From: Dyadobacter arcticus
GTDB taxonomy: Bacteria > Bacteroidota > Bacteroidia > Cytophagales > Spirosomataceae
Direction of reading: 5' to 3'
DNA: 64,000 bases
Assembly (NCBI RefSeq): GCF_011762185.1
Contig: NZ_JAASQJ010000003.1
Span: 124,001 to 188,000 of the forward strand
This document shows, piece after piece, positions 49,315 through 58,420 of this stretch (its first letter is position 1; each line of letters opens with the position of its first letter). Under the pieces are notes generated by a model. That model was given only the letters and a program-made list of their open reading frames with translations, did no database searches and was not told the origin of the DNA. The position numbers and the translations under genes were made by a program.

Positions 49315-50478
49315 ATGAAAGAATCACAAGATAATCGCCGCCAGTTTATTAAAAATTCTGTCAACACTGCCGCCACCTTAATGATGATCCCCTCGTTGGC
49401 CCAGGAAGTGATGGGAGCAGCAAAAACGGACCAAATGGAAAATTCACAGTCGGCAATAATGCCGCCTAGGATTAAATTTTCGGTGATCGGCATAAATCAT
49501 GCACACATTCATGGGCAGGTTTCGGCGGTCGTCAGAGGCGGCGGAGAGCTCATCTCTTTTTATGCCAAAGAACCAGACCTGGCCAGCGCATTTCAGAAAC
49601 GCTATCCAAAGATTAAGCAAGCGCAAAGTGAGGCGGAAATTCTTGACGATAAGAGCATTCAATTGATACTTAGTTCTGGCATTCCGGACGAGCGTGCGCC
49701 CCTGGGGATCCGGGTGATGAAAAGTGGGAAGGATTATATGGTGGATAAGCCGGGCATCACAACTTTGGAACAACTAGCTCAGGTGCGTAAAGTGCAGAAG
49801 GAAACGAAACGCATTTATTCGATTATGTACAGCGAGCGGCTGGAAAACCGGGCGACTATCAAAGCGGGGGAATTGGTAAAAGAAGGTGTGATTGGGAAGG
49901 TGGTTCAAACCATTGGTCTGGGCCCGCACCGGATGAGTACCGACACCCGCCCCGAATGGTTTTTTGATAAAAAACGCTTTGGCGGCATTATCTGCGACAT
50001 CGCTTCGCATCAGTTTGATCAGTTCCTCTTCTTCACGGGATCGACAAAAGCCGAGATCGTTGCTTCGCAGGTTGGTAATGTGAATCATCCGCAATATCCT
50101 AATTTCGAGGACTTCGGAGATACGATGTTGAGAGGAAACGGTGGCGCAGGTTACATCCGGGTGGACTGGTTTACGCCCGACGGACTGAGTACCTGGGGTG
50201 ACGGACGTTTAACCGTCCTTGGCACAGAAGGATTTATCGAAATCCGCAAAAATGTCGATATCGGCGGTCGGGAAGGTGGAAACCACCTTTTTGTCGTGAA
50301 TAACAAAGAAACAGCTTACATCGATTGCAGCAAAGTAGAACTACCCTACGGCCGCCAGCTTGTCGACGATGTACTTAATCGCACCGAAACCGCAATGTCG
50401 CAGGAGCATTGTTTCCTGGCAACGGAGCTGGCATTAAAAGCGCAGAAGAATGCCCAGAATGTGGCGGCGTTGGGTTGA
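49315..50478 (+). CDS. Gfo/Idh/MocA family oxidoreductase, Tat-exported
   Basis: A 387-residue NAD(P)-dependent sugar dehydrogenase-like protein. The N-terminus has a Tat motif (NRRQFIKNSVNTAATLMM) with RR at 8-9. The Rossmann segment starts at IKFSVIGINHAHIHGQVSAV, and the catalytic lysine segment is DKPGITTLEQL (usual form EKP). Export of a nucleotide-binding oxidoreductase is typical of this group in Bacteroidota, where the cofactor is carried folded. The substrate is unknown. It stands alone and is followed by the GCTAACA-type repeat region. Confidence 0.9.
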   Translation: MKESQDNRRQFIKNSVNTAATLMMIPSLAQEVMGAAKTDQMENSQSAIMPPRIKFSVIGINHAHIHGQVSAVVRGGGELISFYAKEPDLASAFQKRYPKIKQAQSEAEILDDKSIQLILSSGIPDERAPLGIRVMKSGKDYMVDKPGITTLEQLAQVRKVQKETKRIYSIMYSERLENRATIKAGELVKEGVIGKVVQTIGLGPHRMSTDTRPEWFFDKKRFGGIICDIASHQFDQFLFFTGSTKAEIVASQVGNVNHPQYPNFEDFGDTMLRGNGGAGYIRVDWFTPDGLSTWGDGRLTVLGTEGFIEIRKNVDIGGREGGNHLFVVNNKETAYIDCSKVELPYGRQLVDDVLNRTETAMSQEHCFLATELALKAQKNAQNVAALG

Positions 50479-50605
50479 GCTTTTTAGGCTATTGGCTTTT
50501 AGCTTTTAGCGCTTAGCTTTTAGCTCTTTAACTTACGATTTGACATATGTGTTAGATATGAACGTTTTCTACTTTTTAAAAACAGCTAACAGCTAACAGC
50601 TAACA
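50479..50605. repeat. Intergenic GCTTTTAGC/GCTAACA short repeat cluster
   Basis: Between the oxidoreductase and the amidohydrolase: a block at about 50490-50526 with several GCTTTTAGC-like units, and a second at 50581-50604 with three perfect AACAGCT heptamers plus AACA. The second block is roughly the inverted form of the first (GCTAAAAGC against GCTAACAGC), so a loop about 55 bases long could be closed by them. Nothing else lies in this gap. Confidence 0.75.
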
Positions 50606-50612
50606 TCTTCCT

Positions 50613-51977
50613 ATGAACCACTACCTGAGCCTCTTCCTCTGCGCGATTGCTTTAACGACTGCTTCCGCCCAGTCGCCTGTCAGCAATGCCGATCGAGAAA
50701 TTGTTTTTAAATCTGTGAATGTGATTCCGATGGATCGGGAGACGGTTTTGCGGGACCAGACTGTGGTAATAAAGAATGGGAAGATCACCGCCCTGGGAGA
50801 CGATTCGAAGGTGAGGGTTGATAAAGGCGCGTTAATTGTGGATGCAAAGGGCAAGTATCTTACGCCCGGCTGGTCGGAGATGCATGCGCACGTGCCTGCG
50901 GTGGATGATCTTGCACCAATGAAGGAAGTTTTGATGCTTTATCTGGTCAACGGCATTACCACAATCCGCGGCATGCTGGGTAACGCCAAACACCTTGAAC
51001 TGCGTGAAAAAGTGCGCAGCGGCGAAATCTTAGGCCCGAATTTCTACACTACCGGCCCTGCTTTTAGCGGTCAGACTGTGAAAACGGCTGCAAGAGGAAT
51101 TGAAATGGTAAAAGAAGAGAAGGCGGCAGGTTATGATTATCTCAAATTACTTCCAGGTTTGACGAAGGAGACCTTTCCGGGCATTGCAAAGACATCTGCT
51201 GAACTGGGTATTCCGATGGTCGGTCACGTTTCATTTGCGGTTGGCGTTTGGGCGGCTATTGACGCTGGTTACTCGACAATTGATCACCTGGATGGTTTCG
51301 TTGAAGCCATTACACCAGGTATTGACACGCTGGCGGAACAGGAAACGGGGCTTTTCAGCAGCTGGACCGCTTACAGCGCAGACACCAGCAAAATCCCGAA
51401 ACTCATCAAGGCCTTAAAAGAAAAAAATATCAGGGTTGTTCCCACACAAGCGATTGCGGAACGGTGGCTATCACCTTCGCCAGCAAATGACTACGCCAAT
51501 GACCCTGATTTGAAATACATGAAGCCGGAGGATGTAAAGAACTGGATGAACGCGAAGAATACTTACAATAACAATCCGAAGTTTAGCAAAGAACATGCAG
51601 AAGCATTTGTAAATATTCGCAGGAAACTGATTCTGGCGTGTCAGAAGGGCGGGGTCCAATTGTTACTAGGCTGTGACGCCCCTCAGGTCCTGAATGTGCC
51701 TGGCTTTGCTACCCATCATGAAATGAAATATCTGACTGATGCCGGATTGACACCGTACGAAGCTTTGAAAACGGGAACAGTGAATGTGGCCGAATATCTT
51801 AAAAAGATGGATTCGGGTGTTGTAAAAATTGGAAATGTTTCTGATCTGGTCCTGTTGAATGGAAATCCATTGGAAGATATTGGCCAAACCAAAAATATTG
51901 AGGGAGTAATGATCGGTACCAAATGGTTACCCAAAACTTATCTGCAGAGTGAATTAAAGAAACTGGAAAAGAGATAG
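50613..51977 (+). CDS. Secreted amidohydrolase
   Basis: A 454-residue amidohydrolase with a signal peptide (HYLSLFLCAIALTTASAQ). The metal site is in GWSEMHAHVPAVDD (H-x-H), with later ligands in VGHVSFA and STIDHLDGF and the Asp in LLGCDAPQ. It is the same general group as the enzyme at 32058, but the two differ clearly in sequence. Substrate unknown; possibly peptide-like or cyclic amide compounds. It starts 8 bases after the repeat cluster. Convergent with the aldo/keto reductase. Confidence 0.88.
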   Translation: MNHYLSLFLCAIALTTASAQSPVSNADREIVFKSVNVIPMDRETVLRDQTVVIKNGKITALGDDSKVRVDKGALIVDAKGKYLTPGWSEMHAHVPAVDDLAPMKEVLMLYLVNGITTIRGMLGNAKHLELREKVRSGEILGPNFYTTGPAFSGQTVKTAARGIEMVKEEKAAGYDYLKLLPGLTKETFPGIAKTSAELGIPMVGHVSFAVGVWAAIDAGYSTIDHLDGFVEAITPGIDTLAEQETGLFSSWTAYSADTSKIPKLIKALKEKNIRVVPTQAIAERWLSPSPANDYANDPDLKYMKPEDVKNWMNAKNTYNNNPKFSKEHAEAFVNIRRKLILACQKGGVQLLLGCDAPQVLNVPGFATHHEMKYLTDAGLTPYEALKTGTVNVAEYLKKMDSGVVKIGNVSDLVLLNGNPLEDIGQTKNIEGVMIGTKWLPKTYLQSELKKLEKR

Positions 51978-51995
51978 CGAATGGTGCCACTCAAT

Positions 51996-52841
51996 TTATA
52001 CCGAAAGAGCAGCAAAATCCTCGTCGGAAAGTTCAGCGTAGGCCGCTGCCATGTTTTCCTGCAAATGTGGCAATGAGCTCGTCCCGGGAATCAAAAGAAT
52101 GTTTGAAGCCCTTTTCAAAAGCCAGGCTAACGCAATTTGTGCTGTGGTTGCATCATGCTTCGCGGCAATGTCTGCAATCTTACTTTTCATTCTGTCGGGG
52201 CCCAATGCGAGTGGATACCAGGGTATAAAGGCCATTCCGCGCTGCCCGGTATAGTTTAGCACATCTTCCCATTGTCTGTTTCCCAAATTGTATAAATTTT
52301 GAACGGACACAATCGGCAATACTTTTTCCGCGCGCTCAATCTGCTCCACATTCACTTCCGACAAGCCAACATGGCGAATTTTGCCTGCATTCACGGCGTC
52401 AGCCACTGGCCCAAGTGTTTCTTCTATTGGAAATTTGGGATCGAAACGGTGCAATTGCCAGAGGCCTATGACATCCAGTTTCAGGCGTTTCAGACTTCCT
52501 TCGATCGCTTCCTTAATGTGTTTTGGATTTCCGTTGATGGTCCATTGGTTAGGGCCCGTGCGATCAAAACCGCCTTTCGTCGCGATAAGAAGACTTTCCG
52601 GATAAGGCTGCAACGCATCGGCGATCAGGATTTCATTGGTATGCGGACCATAAGAGTCGGCGGTATCAATAAAGTTAACCCCAGCCTCCACAGCAGCTCT
52701 TAAAACATTTTTGGCATTCTCGCGGTTTGAAACTTCACCCCAAACGCCGTGGCCGGTGAGCTGCATACCGCCATAACCCAGCCTGCTTATTTCAATTTCC
52801 CCGCCGATTTTAAACGTTGACGATGTTTTAGTTGTACTCAT
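51996..52841 (-). CDS. Aldo/keto reductase
   Basis: A 281-residue NADPH-dependent reductase with the TIM-barrel fold. The catalytic set is visible: Asp and Tyr in FIDTADSYGPHTN, Lys in LIATKGGFD, His in GLWQLHRFDP; the cofactor segment is ILLIPGTSSLPHLQENM. Close to the YghZ/general stress-type family by length; the substrate is not determined. It stands alone and has a 526-base AT-rich stretch behind its start. Confidence 0.93.
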   Translation of the reverse strand: MSTTKTSSTFKIGGEIEISRLGYGGMQLTGHGVWGEVSNRENAKNVLRAAVEAGVNFIDTADSYGPHTNEILIADALQPYPESLLIATKGGFDRTGPNQWTINGNPKHIKEAIEGSLKRLKLDVIGLWQLHRFDPKFPIEETLGPVADAVNAGKIRHVGLSEVNVEQIERAEKVLPIVSVQNLYNLGNRQWEDVLNYTGQRGMAFIPWYPLALGPDRMKSKIADIAAKHDATTAQIALAWLLKRASNILLIPGTSSLPHLQENMAAAYAELSDEDFAALSV

Positions 52842-53367
52842 TGGTCATCATGTTAAAGGTTATTTCATCTAAACTGGTAAGCTACTGAATTCATTCCCGG
52901 CTTTTGAACATGCCGGTGACCTTCCAAAAATTGCCGTTTAATCATTTGTGCCATTTTTTTAAAAAAATTATTGAAAAATTTTTTGGATTGATGGCGTATT
53001 CACCCTTTTATTTGGGAAAATAGGCTATCGATATAATCCACTCCGAATAAAATTCCTAATTCTTAACCAATTGCGAAATTTTACTGATGTCATTTATTTA
53101 AAACAGTATTTCGATTGGCATCGGCTCTGAGTTGCAAAATGTTTTTTAGTGAAAAAAGGTTGAAAACGGATACTTTTGAATTTACAATATTGAAATAGTA
53201 CCATAAAATGACTCACATAACTCAGATAAAATTCTTGATTTATATGGTATTTCACAAAATATTGTTTTGCTATTAATTACCCTGAACGTTTGTATTCGGA
53301 ATATTGTAGTATATTTGTATCAGAAACAAAGTCAAAAACACAACAAAAAAAGTAAACACTATTAACA
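52842..53367. other. 526-base AT-rich intergenic region
   Basis: No open frame of note and no tRNA or hairpin terminator was found. It contains the leader of the aldo/keto reductase on the minus strand and, at its right end, the promoter of the small secreted protein. The middle (about 52950-53200) is rich in A and T runs, with no clear repeat. Confidence 0.6.
53289..53317 (+). promoter_or_regulatory. Promoter of the small secreted protein
   Basis: TTTG at 53289-53292, a 17-base spacer and TATATTTG at 53310-53317 fit the Bacteroidota consensus with a slightly short spacer. It lies 51 bases before the ATG at 53368. Confidence 0.7.
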
Positions 53368-53628
53368 ATGAAAAATACAAAATCAATGATAGTAGCTGCC
53401 ATGATGGCCATGACTATCGCAACTTATGCTAACGCTGGGAATTCTACATATAAAGTTGAAGAGAAAGTAAGAGTTTCAGTATTAAATAAAGCGTTACCTG
53501 TCTCACTTCCTGTTTTGGAAAGTCCTGCACCACAAACTGCCAAGCTTACAGTTGACACCAATAAGCACAGCGCTGCTCAGAAAGCAGCCATCGTAGGATT
53601 GCAAATGAAAAGCGTTTCCACGAAGTAA
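53368..53628 (+). CDS. Small secreted protein, unknown function
   Basis: An 86-residue protein with a clear signal peptide (MIVAAMMAMTIATYANA, cleavage near residue 23), leaving about 63 residues rich in Ser, Lys, Val and Pro (SLPVLESPAPQTAK). I recognise no family. It has its own promoter and a terminator right after it, so it is a single-gene unit. Short, freely secreted proteins like this occur next to two-component systems in Cytophagales, but there is no direct evidence for a link here. Confidence 0.72.
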   Translation: MKNTKSMIVAAMMAMTIATYANAGNSTYKVEEKVRVSVLNKALPVSLPVLESPAPQTAKLTVDTNKHSAAQKAAIVGLQMKSVSTK

Positions 53629-53674
53629 TTAAATACGGATCTTTTCGAAGGTTCGATTGAGATTGGAAGTTCTG

Positions 53675-53705
53675 AAAAGGGAGAAATTTTTCTCCCTTTT
53701 TTTTG
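53675..53705 (+). terminator. Rho-independent terminator of the small secreted protein
   Basis: AAAAGGGAGA (53675-53684) pairs with TCTCCCTTTT (53691-53700), followed by a run of T residues to about 53704. It begins 47 bases after the stop codon. Confidence 0.9.
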
Positions 53706-53712
53706 TTGCAGC

Positions 53713-53742
53713 TTGAGCTTCCCGCTTGCGGCGCTATATTTA
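53713..53742 (+). promoter_or_regulatory. Promoter of the OmpR-type regulator gene
   Basis: TTG at 53713-53715, 19 bases, then TATATTTA at 53735-53742: Bacteroidota consensus with one mismatch (final A for G). It lies 25 bases before the ATG at 53767. The TTG is the codon that would open the longest frame, so that frame start is not real. Confidence 0.6.
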
Positions 53743-53766
53743 AAAATTCAGCATTTTAAACGCGAC

Positions 53767-54465
53767 ATGAAGCTTTTGCTCATTGAAGATGAACCCAGCG
53801 TTATTTCAGTAATTCAGCGAAGTCTTACTGCCTCAGGTCATGAAATTACAGTAGCAATGGATGGTCAATCTGGCCTGCAAATGGCGCTGAACCATGCATT
53901 TGACATTATTATTTTGGATCTGATGATACCTGTCATCAACGGTATGGAAGTGTGCAGAAAGGTTCGCAATGCGCAATTATCTACACCTATCCTAATGCTT
54001 ACGGCATTGCAAACCACTGAAAATATTGTTTCGGGGCTGGATGCCGGTGCGGATGATTACATGACCAAGCCTTTCAAGCTGGCTGAGCTGGAAGCGAGAA
54101 TCAGGACGTTGACGAGAAGAGGAAAGGAACCTGAAAAAGAACGCGTAGAAGGTGTTTTGACGATTGGTGATTTGATGCTGGACAAGATTAGCAAGAAGGT
54201 CAATCGCGGATCGCGAAGTATTGAGCTCACGGCTACCGAATTTCGTTTGCTGGAATTCCTGCTCACCAACACAAACCGGGTTTTGAACAGAATGGAGATC
54301 CTGGAAAATGTTTGGGACATCAATTTTAACCTTGGCACCAATGTCGTGGACGTTTACATTAACTACCTCCGCAAAAAAATCGACAAGAACCATGAAATCA
54401 AGTTGATCCATACTGTATTCGGCATGGGTTATGTAATTCGCCAGGCTTATGAAGATCCAAAATAA
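53767..54465 (+). CDS. OmpR/PhoB family response regulator
   Basis: A 232-residue two-component regulator with a receiver (acidic pair in LLIEDEPS, phospho-acceptor Asp51 in IIILDLMIPVING, switch Thr in LMLTALQT, Lys in YMTKPF) and a C-terminal winged helix DNA-binding domain (TEFRLLEFLLTNTNRVLNR, VDVYINYLRKKID). ATG at 53767 is supported by the promoter just upstream. The kinase gene begins 17 bases before its end, so they are translationally coupled. Target genes are unknown. Confidence 0.95.
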   Translation: MKLLLIEDEPSVISVIQRSLTASGHEITVAMDGQSGLQMALNHAFDIIILDLMIPVINGMEVCRKVRNAQLSTPILMLTALQTTENIVSGLDAGADDYMTKPFKLAELEARIRTLTRRGKEPEKERVEGVLTIGDLMLDKISKKVNRGSRSIELTATEFRLLEFLLTNTNRVLNRMEILENVWDINFNLGTNVVDVYINYLRKKIDKNHEIKLIHTVFGMGYVIRQAYEDPK

Positions 54466-55810
54466 GATTGCCCTGATCTTCACCGCGCTCACCGCCGGGA
54501 TCATACTTTCGCTCAGCATATTCATTTACATTTTCGCTTCTGAAAGCATTTCTGCCAGCTTTTTTCACAGACTGGAAGTGCGTGCCGACATTGTGGGTCA
54601 CGCAGCAATCGAGGAGAATGAATCGCTTACTTCCATTTATTACGACATTAAGCAACGGCATTTGGGCGACCTGCCGTTTGAAAAGCACCGGGTTATGAAA
54701 GGGCAGGCTGACCAGATTTCAAAGGAAAAGCTGCCAATGCCCGCGTCATTTTATAACGACCTTTACAAAAGTGCGCCTGCGCGCTTCTTTAAAAATGACA
54801 CCTCCTACATTGGTCTCAACATTAAAAAGGAAGGCAAAAATGTGATGGTGATCTCATCGGCAGTGGATCTGTACGGACTGGCGGAAATGGACAATCTTAA
54901 AAATCTGCTGGTTATCGGCTTCCTGATCGCCATGGTTTTTGTCTTCACTTTCGGAAAGCTTTTTTCCAATGAAGTGTTCAAACCGATACGACTTATTATC
55001 CGTAATGTAAAGGGTATTAATGCCTTAAATCTGCATCAGCGCCTTGTGATCGACAACAGCAATGACGATATCGAGGCGCTTTCGAGAACTTTCAACGATA
55101 TGCTGGACAGGCTGGAAATTACCTTTGAAATTCAGAACAATTTCGTCAGCAATGCGTCACACGAGTTCAAAACCCCGCTTACCGTCATCAGCGGAGAGGC
55201 GGAACTGGGGTTATCGGTGCCTGGCCTGCCGGAAAATGCGGCGCACTCATTCCGCAATATCTTTAAAGAGTCGGAAAAGCTAGAACACCTGGCGACCAGC
55301 ATGCTGAGCCTTGCGCAAACTGGTTTTGATGGTAAAAAAGAACAATGGGAAGATGTCCGCATCGACGAGCTGATACTTTCGGTCAAAGAGGCGGTTGATA
55401 AAATTATTCCGGATAATAAAGTGGCGGTCAATTTTGATAACCTGCCGGAAGATGAGCAGAAATTGGTGGTGAATGGAAATAAGGTGCTTTTGAAAGCAGC
55501 ATTTACCAATGTTGTCCTGAACAGCTGTAAATATTCAGATAACAAAACGGTCGGGATTGTGATCCGCGCAGACCAAAGCTATTCGGTTGTGGAAATTCTC
55601 GATGAAGGTATCGGTATCCCTGAGCGCGAGATCGGGCAGATTTTTGTGCCTTTTTTCCGCGCTTCGAATACAGAAAAATACAAAGGATATGGCATCGGGC
55701 TTCCGCTGGCAAATAATATTATCCGCATGCATCAGGGCAAAATCGAGGTTAAAAGCAAAGTAGGCGAGGGTACCCAGTTTCTGACATATCTTCCGTTTCG
55801 TTACTTCTAA
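54449..55810 (+). CDS. Membrane sensor histidine kinase
   Basis: A 453-residue kinase: membrane helix near residues 8-30 (IALIFTALTAGIILSLSIFI), periplasmic domain to about 155, second helix (LVIGFLIAMVFVFTFGKLF), HAMP, then HisKA (NASHEFKTPLTVIS, His238) and ATPase (NVVLNSCKYSDN, DEGIGIPE, GYGIGLPLA). Partner of the OmpR-type regulator whose gene overlaps by 17 bases. The signal is unknown. Confidence 0.95.
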   Translation: MKIQNKIALIFTALTAGIILSLSIFIYIFASESISASFFHRLEVRADIVGHAAIEENESLTSIYYDIKQRHLGDLPFEKHRVMKGQADQISKEKLPMPASFYNDLYKSAPARFFKNDTSYIGLNIKKEGKNVMVISSAVDLYGLAEMDNLKNLLVIGFLIAMVFVFTFGKLFSNEVFKPIRLIIRNVKGINALNLHQRLVIDNSNDDIEALSRTFNDMLDRLEITFEIQNNFVSNASHEFKTPLTVISGEAELGLSVPGLPENAAHSFRNIFKESEKLEHLATSMLSLAQTGFDGKKEQWEDVRIDELILSVKEAVDKIIPDNKVAVNFDNLPEDEQKLVVNGNKVLLKAAFTNVVLNSCKYSDNKTVGIVIRADQSYSVVEILDEGIGIPEREIGQIFVPFFRASNTEKYKGYGIGLPLANNIIRMHQGKIEVKSKVGEGTQFLTYLPFRYF

Positions 55811-55952
55811 TGCCTTTTTAACATTCTCATCCCATTTTAATAACTTTCACATCACATTATAATTCTCCTCTTAACTGCGCCTAATAACTCCGCCGTAACA
55901 TTGCATCATAGAAATCATTATTAAATGCATTGTTAATCAAACCGACAGAGTT

Positions 55953-56414
55953 ATGAAGACTGTGATGATCCCGACAGATTTTACAAAAGAAGGCATTCAG
56001 GTTGCAGAAGCCATTCTGAGAGATGCCAATGAGGATGTTAAAATTATTTTCACCCATCTATTTCACGTAGCAGATGATATCCAGGACCTGCTTTTTTCCG
56101 GGTCGCGGGAGAAAGAATATGAATTGGTATCTGAGCAATTCTGGGGTGATTGTAAAATGTTAAAAAGAATGTTCGCTGAAAATCTGCTGAGCATTAGAAT
56201 TGATTTTTTCTACGGAAACAAGCTGGCCTCTTTCAAGAATTTCCTCGAATACCATGAAATTAATTTCATCGCTTACTCCGAGAGTTACGGCATTCCCAAG
56301 CTAAATAAAAGCAGTCTGGATGCATTGCCAGTCCTAAAAAAATGTGGGCTTCCTGTTATAAATACTGATTTGATCAACATCTCTGCATTTTCCGAAACGG
56401 TTGATGCCCAATAA
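55953..56414 (+). CDS. Universal stress protein-like protein
   Basis: A 153-residue protein with a UspA-like N-terminus (MKTVMIPTDFTKEGIQVAEAIL) and a Rossmann-like alternation, but it lacks the Usp G-x-x-G-x9-GS/T nucleotide-binding signature near its C-terminus. Its role is not clear; stress-type or regulatory function is the usual guess. It sits between the two-component pair and the bestrophin gene and is cotranscribed with neither for certain; the gap to the bestrophin gene is 11 bases. Confidence 0.65.
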   Translation: MKTVMIPTDFTKEGIQVAEAILRDANEDVKIIFTHLFHVADDIQDLLFSGSREKEYELVSEQFWGDCKMLKRMFAENLLSIRIDFFYGNKLASFKNFLEYHEINFIAYSESYGIPKLNKSSLDALPVLKKCGLPVINTDLINISAFSETVDAQ

Positions 56415-56425
56415 AAAACAAACTT

Positions 56426-57334
56426 ATGCTTCTTAAAAAGAATATTCCCATTGGATACATTTTCGGAAAAATTAAATACGAGATCCTTTTCGTAAGCATT
56501 TATGGCTTCGCGATCGAGATCATCTATCAAAATTTCCACATTACCAATATTTCCATCCCGATGACCGTCCCCACAGTTCTAGGGACTATCATTTCCCTTC
56601 TGCTTGCCTTCCGCTCCAATCAGGCTTATGATCGCTGGTGGGAGGCCAGGATCATCTGGGGCGCGATTGTGAATGATTCGAGGACTTTGGCTCGGCAAGT
56701 AATTTCACTGATGGACGAGCCTTTCGAACCGGATAACATCGAGGGTTTCAAACACCGCATGATCAAACGACAGATTGCCTGGTGTTATGCATTGGGTCAG
56801 GGCTTGCGGAAAAATGATCCGATGCCTCTGATCGGAAAATTTGTCAGCGAAGAAGATTATGAATTCGTGAAGGATTATGATAACAAGCATCTGGGACTGA
56901 TCCAGTTACATGCCAGGGATTTGAACAATGCATTAAAGCAGGGTTGGGTAAACCCATATCAGCAAGTGGAAATCGATCAGACATTGACCCGGCTTTGTGA
57001 TTCTATGGGCCGATCGGAGCGAATTAAGAACACGGTTTTTCCATCCACTTACAGTTTGTATATTCACCTCGCGCTGCACTTTTTTATTCTGCTGCTGCCG
57101 TTTGGATTGGTCGAATTATTTGGTTTCCTAATGGTTCCTGTGCTGATTGTGATTACCGCTTGTTTCTTTTTGATCGAGAAAATGGCCATTCATTTGCAGG
57201 ATCCTTTTGAAAACAAACCGACCGATACGCCTGTACTTTCGATTTCGAGAAACATTGAGCGCGACCTGAAACAAATGATGAGCGACAAGCAAGTACCACT
57301 TGCATATACTCCGGAAAGGTTCTTTATTCTATAA
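56426..57334 (+). CDS. Bestrophin family ion channel
   Basis: A 302-residue membrane protein of the bestrophin family (pentameric anion or cation channel in bacteria). Typical segments are FRSNQAYDRWWEARIIWG after the first helices, a helix-rich middle and the hydrophobic LHFFILLLPFGLVELFG helix pair followed by the conserved MAIHLQDPFEN. No ATPase or signal peptide is present. It may be cotranscribed with the Usp-like gene before it. It converges with the unidentified secreted gene, 11 bases apart. Confidence 0.9.
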   Translation: MLLKKNIPIGYIFGKIKYEILFVSIYGFAIEIIYQNFHITNISIPMTVPTVLGTIISLLLAFRSNQAYDRWWEARIIWGAIVNDSRTLARQVISLMDEPFEPDNIEGFKHRMIKRQIAWCYALGQGLRKNDPMPLIGKFVSEEDYEFVKDYDNKHLGLIQLHARDLNNALKQGWVNPYQQVEIDQTLTRLCDSMGRSERIKNTVFPSTYSLYIHLALHFFILLLPFGLVELFGFLMVPVLIVITACFFLIEKMAIHLQDPFENKPTDTPVLSISRNIERDLKQMMSDKQVPLAYTPERFFIL

Positions 57335-57345
57335 AAATTGGCTAA

Positions 57346-58233
57346 TTACCAGCTAGCCAGCCCGTTGTGAATATCGACCAGGATGTTGTAATCATCCCGG
57401 ATCCATTTACCGGTCCGGGATTTTTTATGCTTTGCATTGAGCAAATAATCTTCGTAAATGTCATATGCTTTTATCGCATCTTCCCGCGAATAAAAGCCGT
57501 CAATCCAGGTTTGAGGGATTTTATCAGGCTTGACGATCCCAATGCCTACATTATAAAGCTTTGCAATGCCATCCGAAAATTCAAGTGAAACCCTTCGCTT
57601 CTCCCTGATCTGCGCTGCCTTCAATACGTAGGCAGTGTGGAGAAGGTAGTTTCGTAATCTTCTTACCAATTGCCTTTTGTTTTCCGGTTTAGTGGGCTTA
57701 ATGCGCCACTGGTTATTGGTCCAATAAAACGGGTCATCTTGGAAATCGAGAATAGGTTTGCCATCTTCCAATAACAACATTGCCTGTTTCCTGCCAAAAT
57801 CAAAGCTCATCACGCGTTGTCCATTCGGCGCTTTCTGCAGGGTAAGCAGTACCTCTTCCGTTTTTCGTCCCACGGTCAATAGTACCGATTGTGACGCCTG
57901 ATCATAACTCCACCGCCCAGTCAGGAAATTGCCGGTCGTGCCTACCTGGGTAAAGGTGCTGTCAGGAAAATAGGAAATAAGCAATTCCTTATCGGTCAAT
58001 TTTCCTCTCATGGCAGCAGGATCGTCGTATGGCAGTATCAAAATTTCTTGCTCTTTATTTATACCGGAAAGCCGCCAGCTTCCGTGCATGGCATTTCGCC
58101 CGGCCGAAAGTAATTCCGCATTTTCCTCGGCTCTTCTTGCAGATAAGGATTTTTTTCCTGTCCGGTAGATAATTCCATGATGCTCCATCATGGTTAAGAT
58201 AACTAATAAAGCGAAAAGTTTGATGAAGGTCAT
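57346..58233 (-). CDS. Hypothetical secreted protein, two regions
   Basis: A 295-residue protein I do not recognise. A hydrophobic N-terminus (MTFIKLFALLVILTMM) suggests export. Residues 55-160 look like a beta-rich, lipocalin-like region (HGSWRLSGIN at the start and FLTGRWSYDQASQSVLLTVG inside), and residues 180-290 are alpha-helical and basic, with the pattern NYLLHTAYVLKAAQIREKRRV. No catalytic motif was seen. It stands alone; no promoter consensus was found. Confidence 0.65.
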   Translation of the reverse strand: MTFIKLFALLVILTMMEHHGIIYRTGKKSLSARRAEENAELLSAGRNAMHGSWRLSGINKEQEILILPYDDPAAMRGKLTDKELLISYFPDSTFTQVGTTGNFLTGRWSYDQASQSVLLTVGRKTEEVLLTLQKAPNGQRVMSFDFGRKQAMLLLEDGKPILDFQDDPFYWTNNQWRIKPTKPENKRQLVRRLRNYLLHTAYVLKAAQIREKRRVSLEFSDGIAKLYNVGIGIVKPDKIPQTWIDGFYSREDAIKAYDIYEDYLLNAKHKKSRTGKWIRDDYNILVDIHNGLASW

Positions 58234-58420
58234 GACTGCGGCTTCATGAGACAGGCTAGATTTAAATTAACAAATTAGCTTACGATTATACAAGTCTCCA
58301 TTTCAGGAATTGCTGTCCTCAGATAGTTTATTGAGTAATTATTGGGAGAACCGTACTTATTCTTATCAAATAAAAACGGTCATAGAACTAGCTCATTGGC
58401 TATTAACATAAGGTTGAAAT

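Noticed and set aside
53713-53766. Upstream TTG start for the OmpR-type regulator
   Set aside because: That TTG is the -33 element of a promoter with a 19-base spacer, and the receiver domain begins at ATG 53767.
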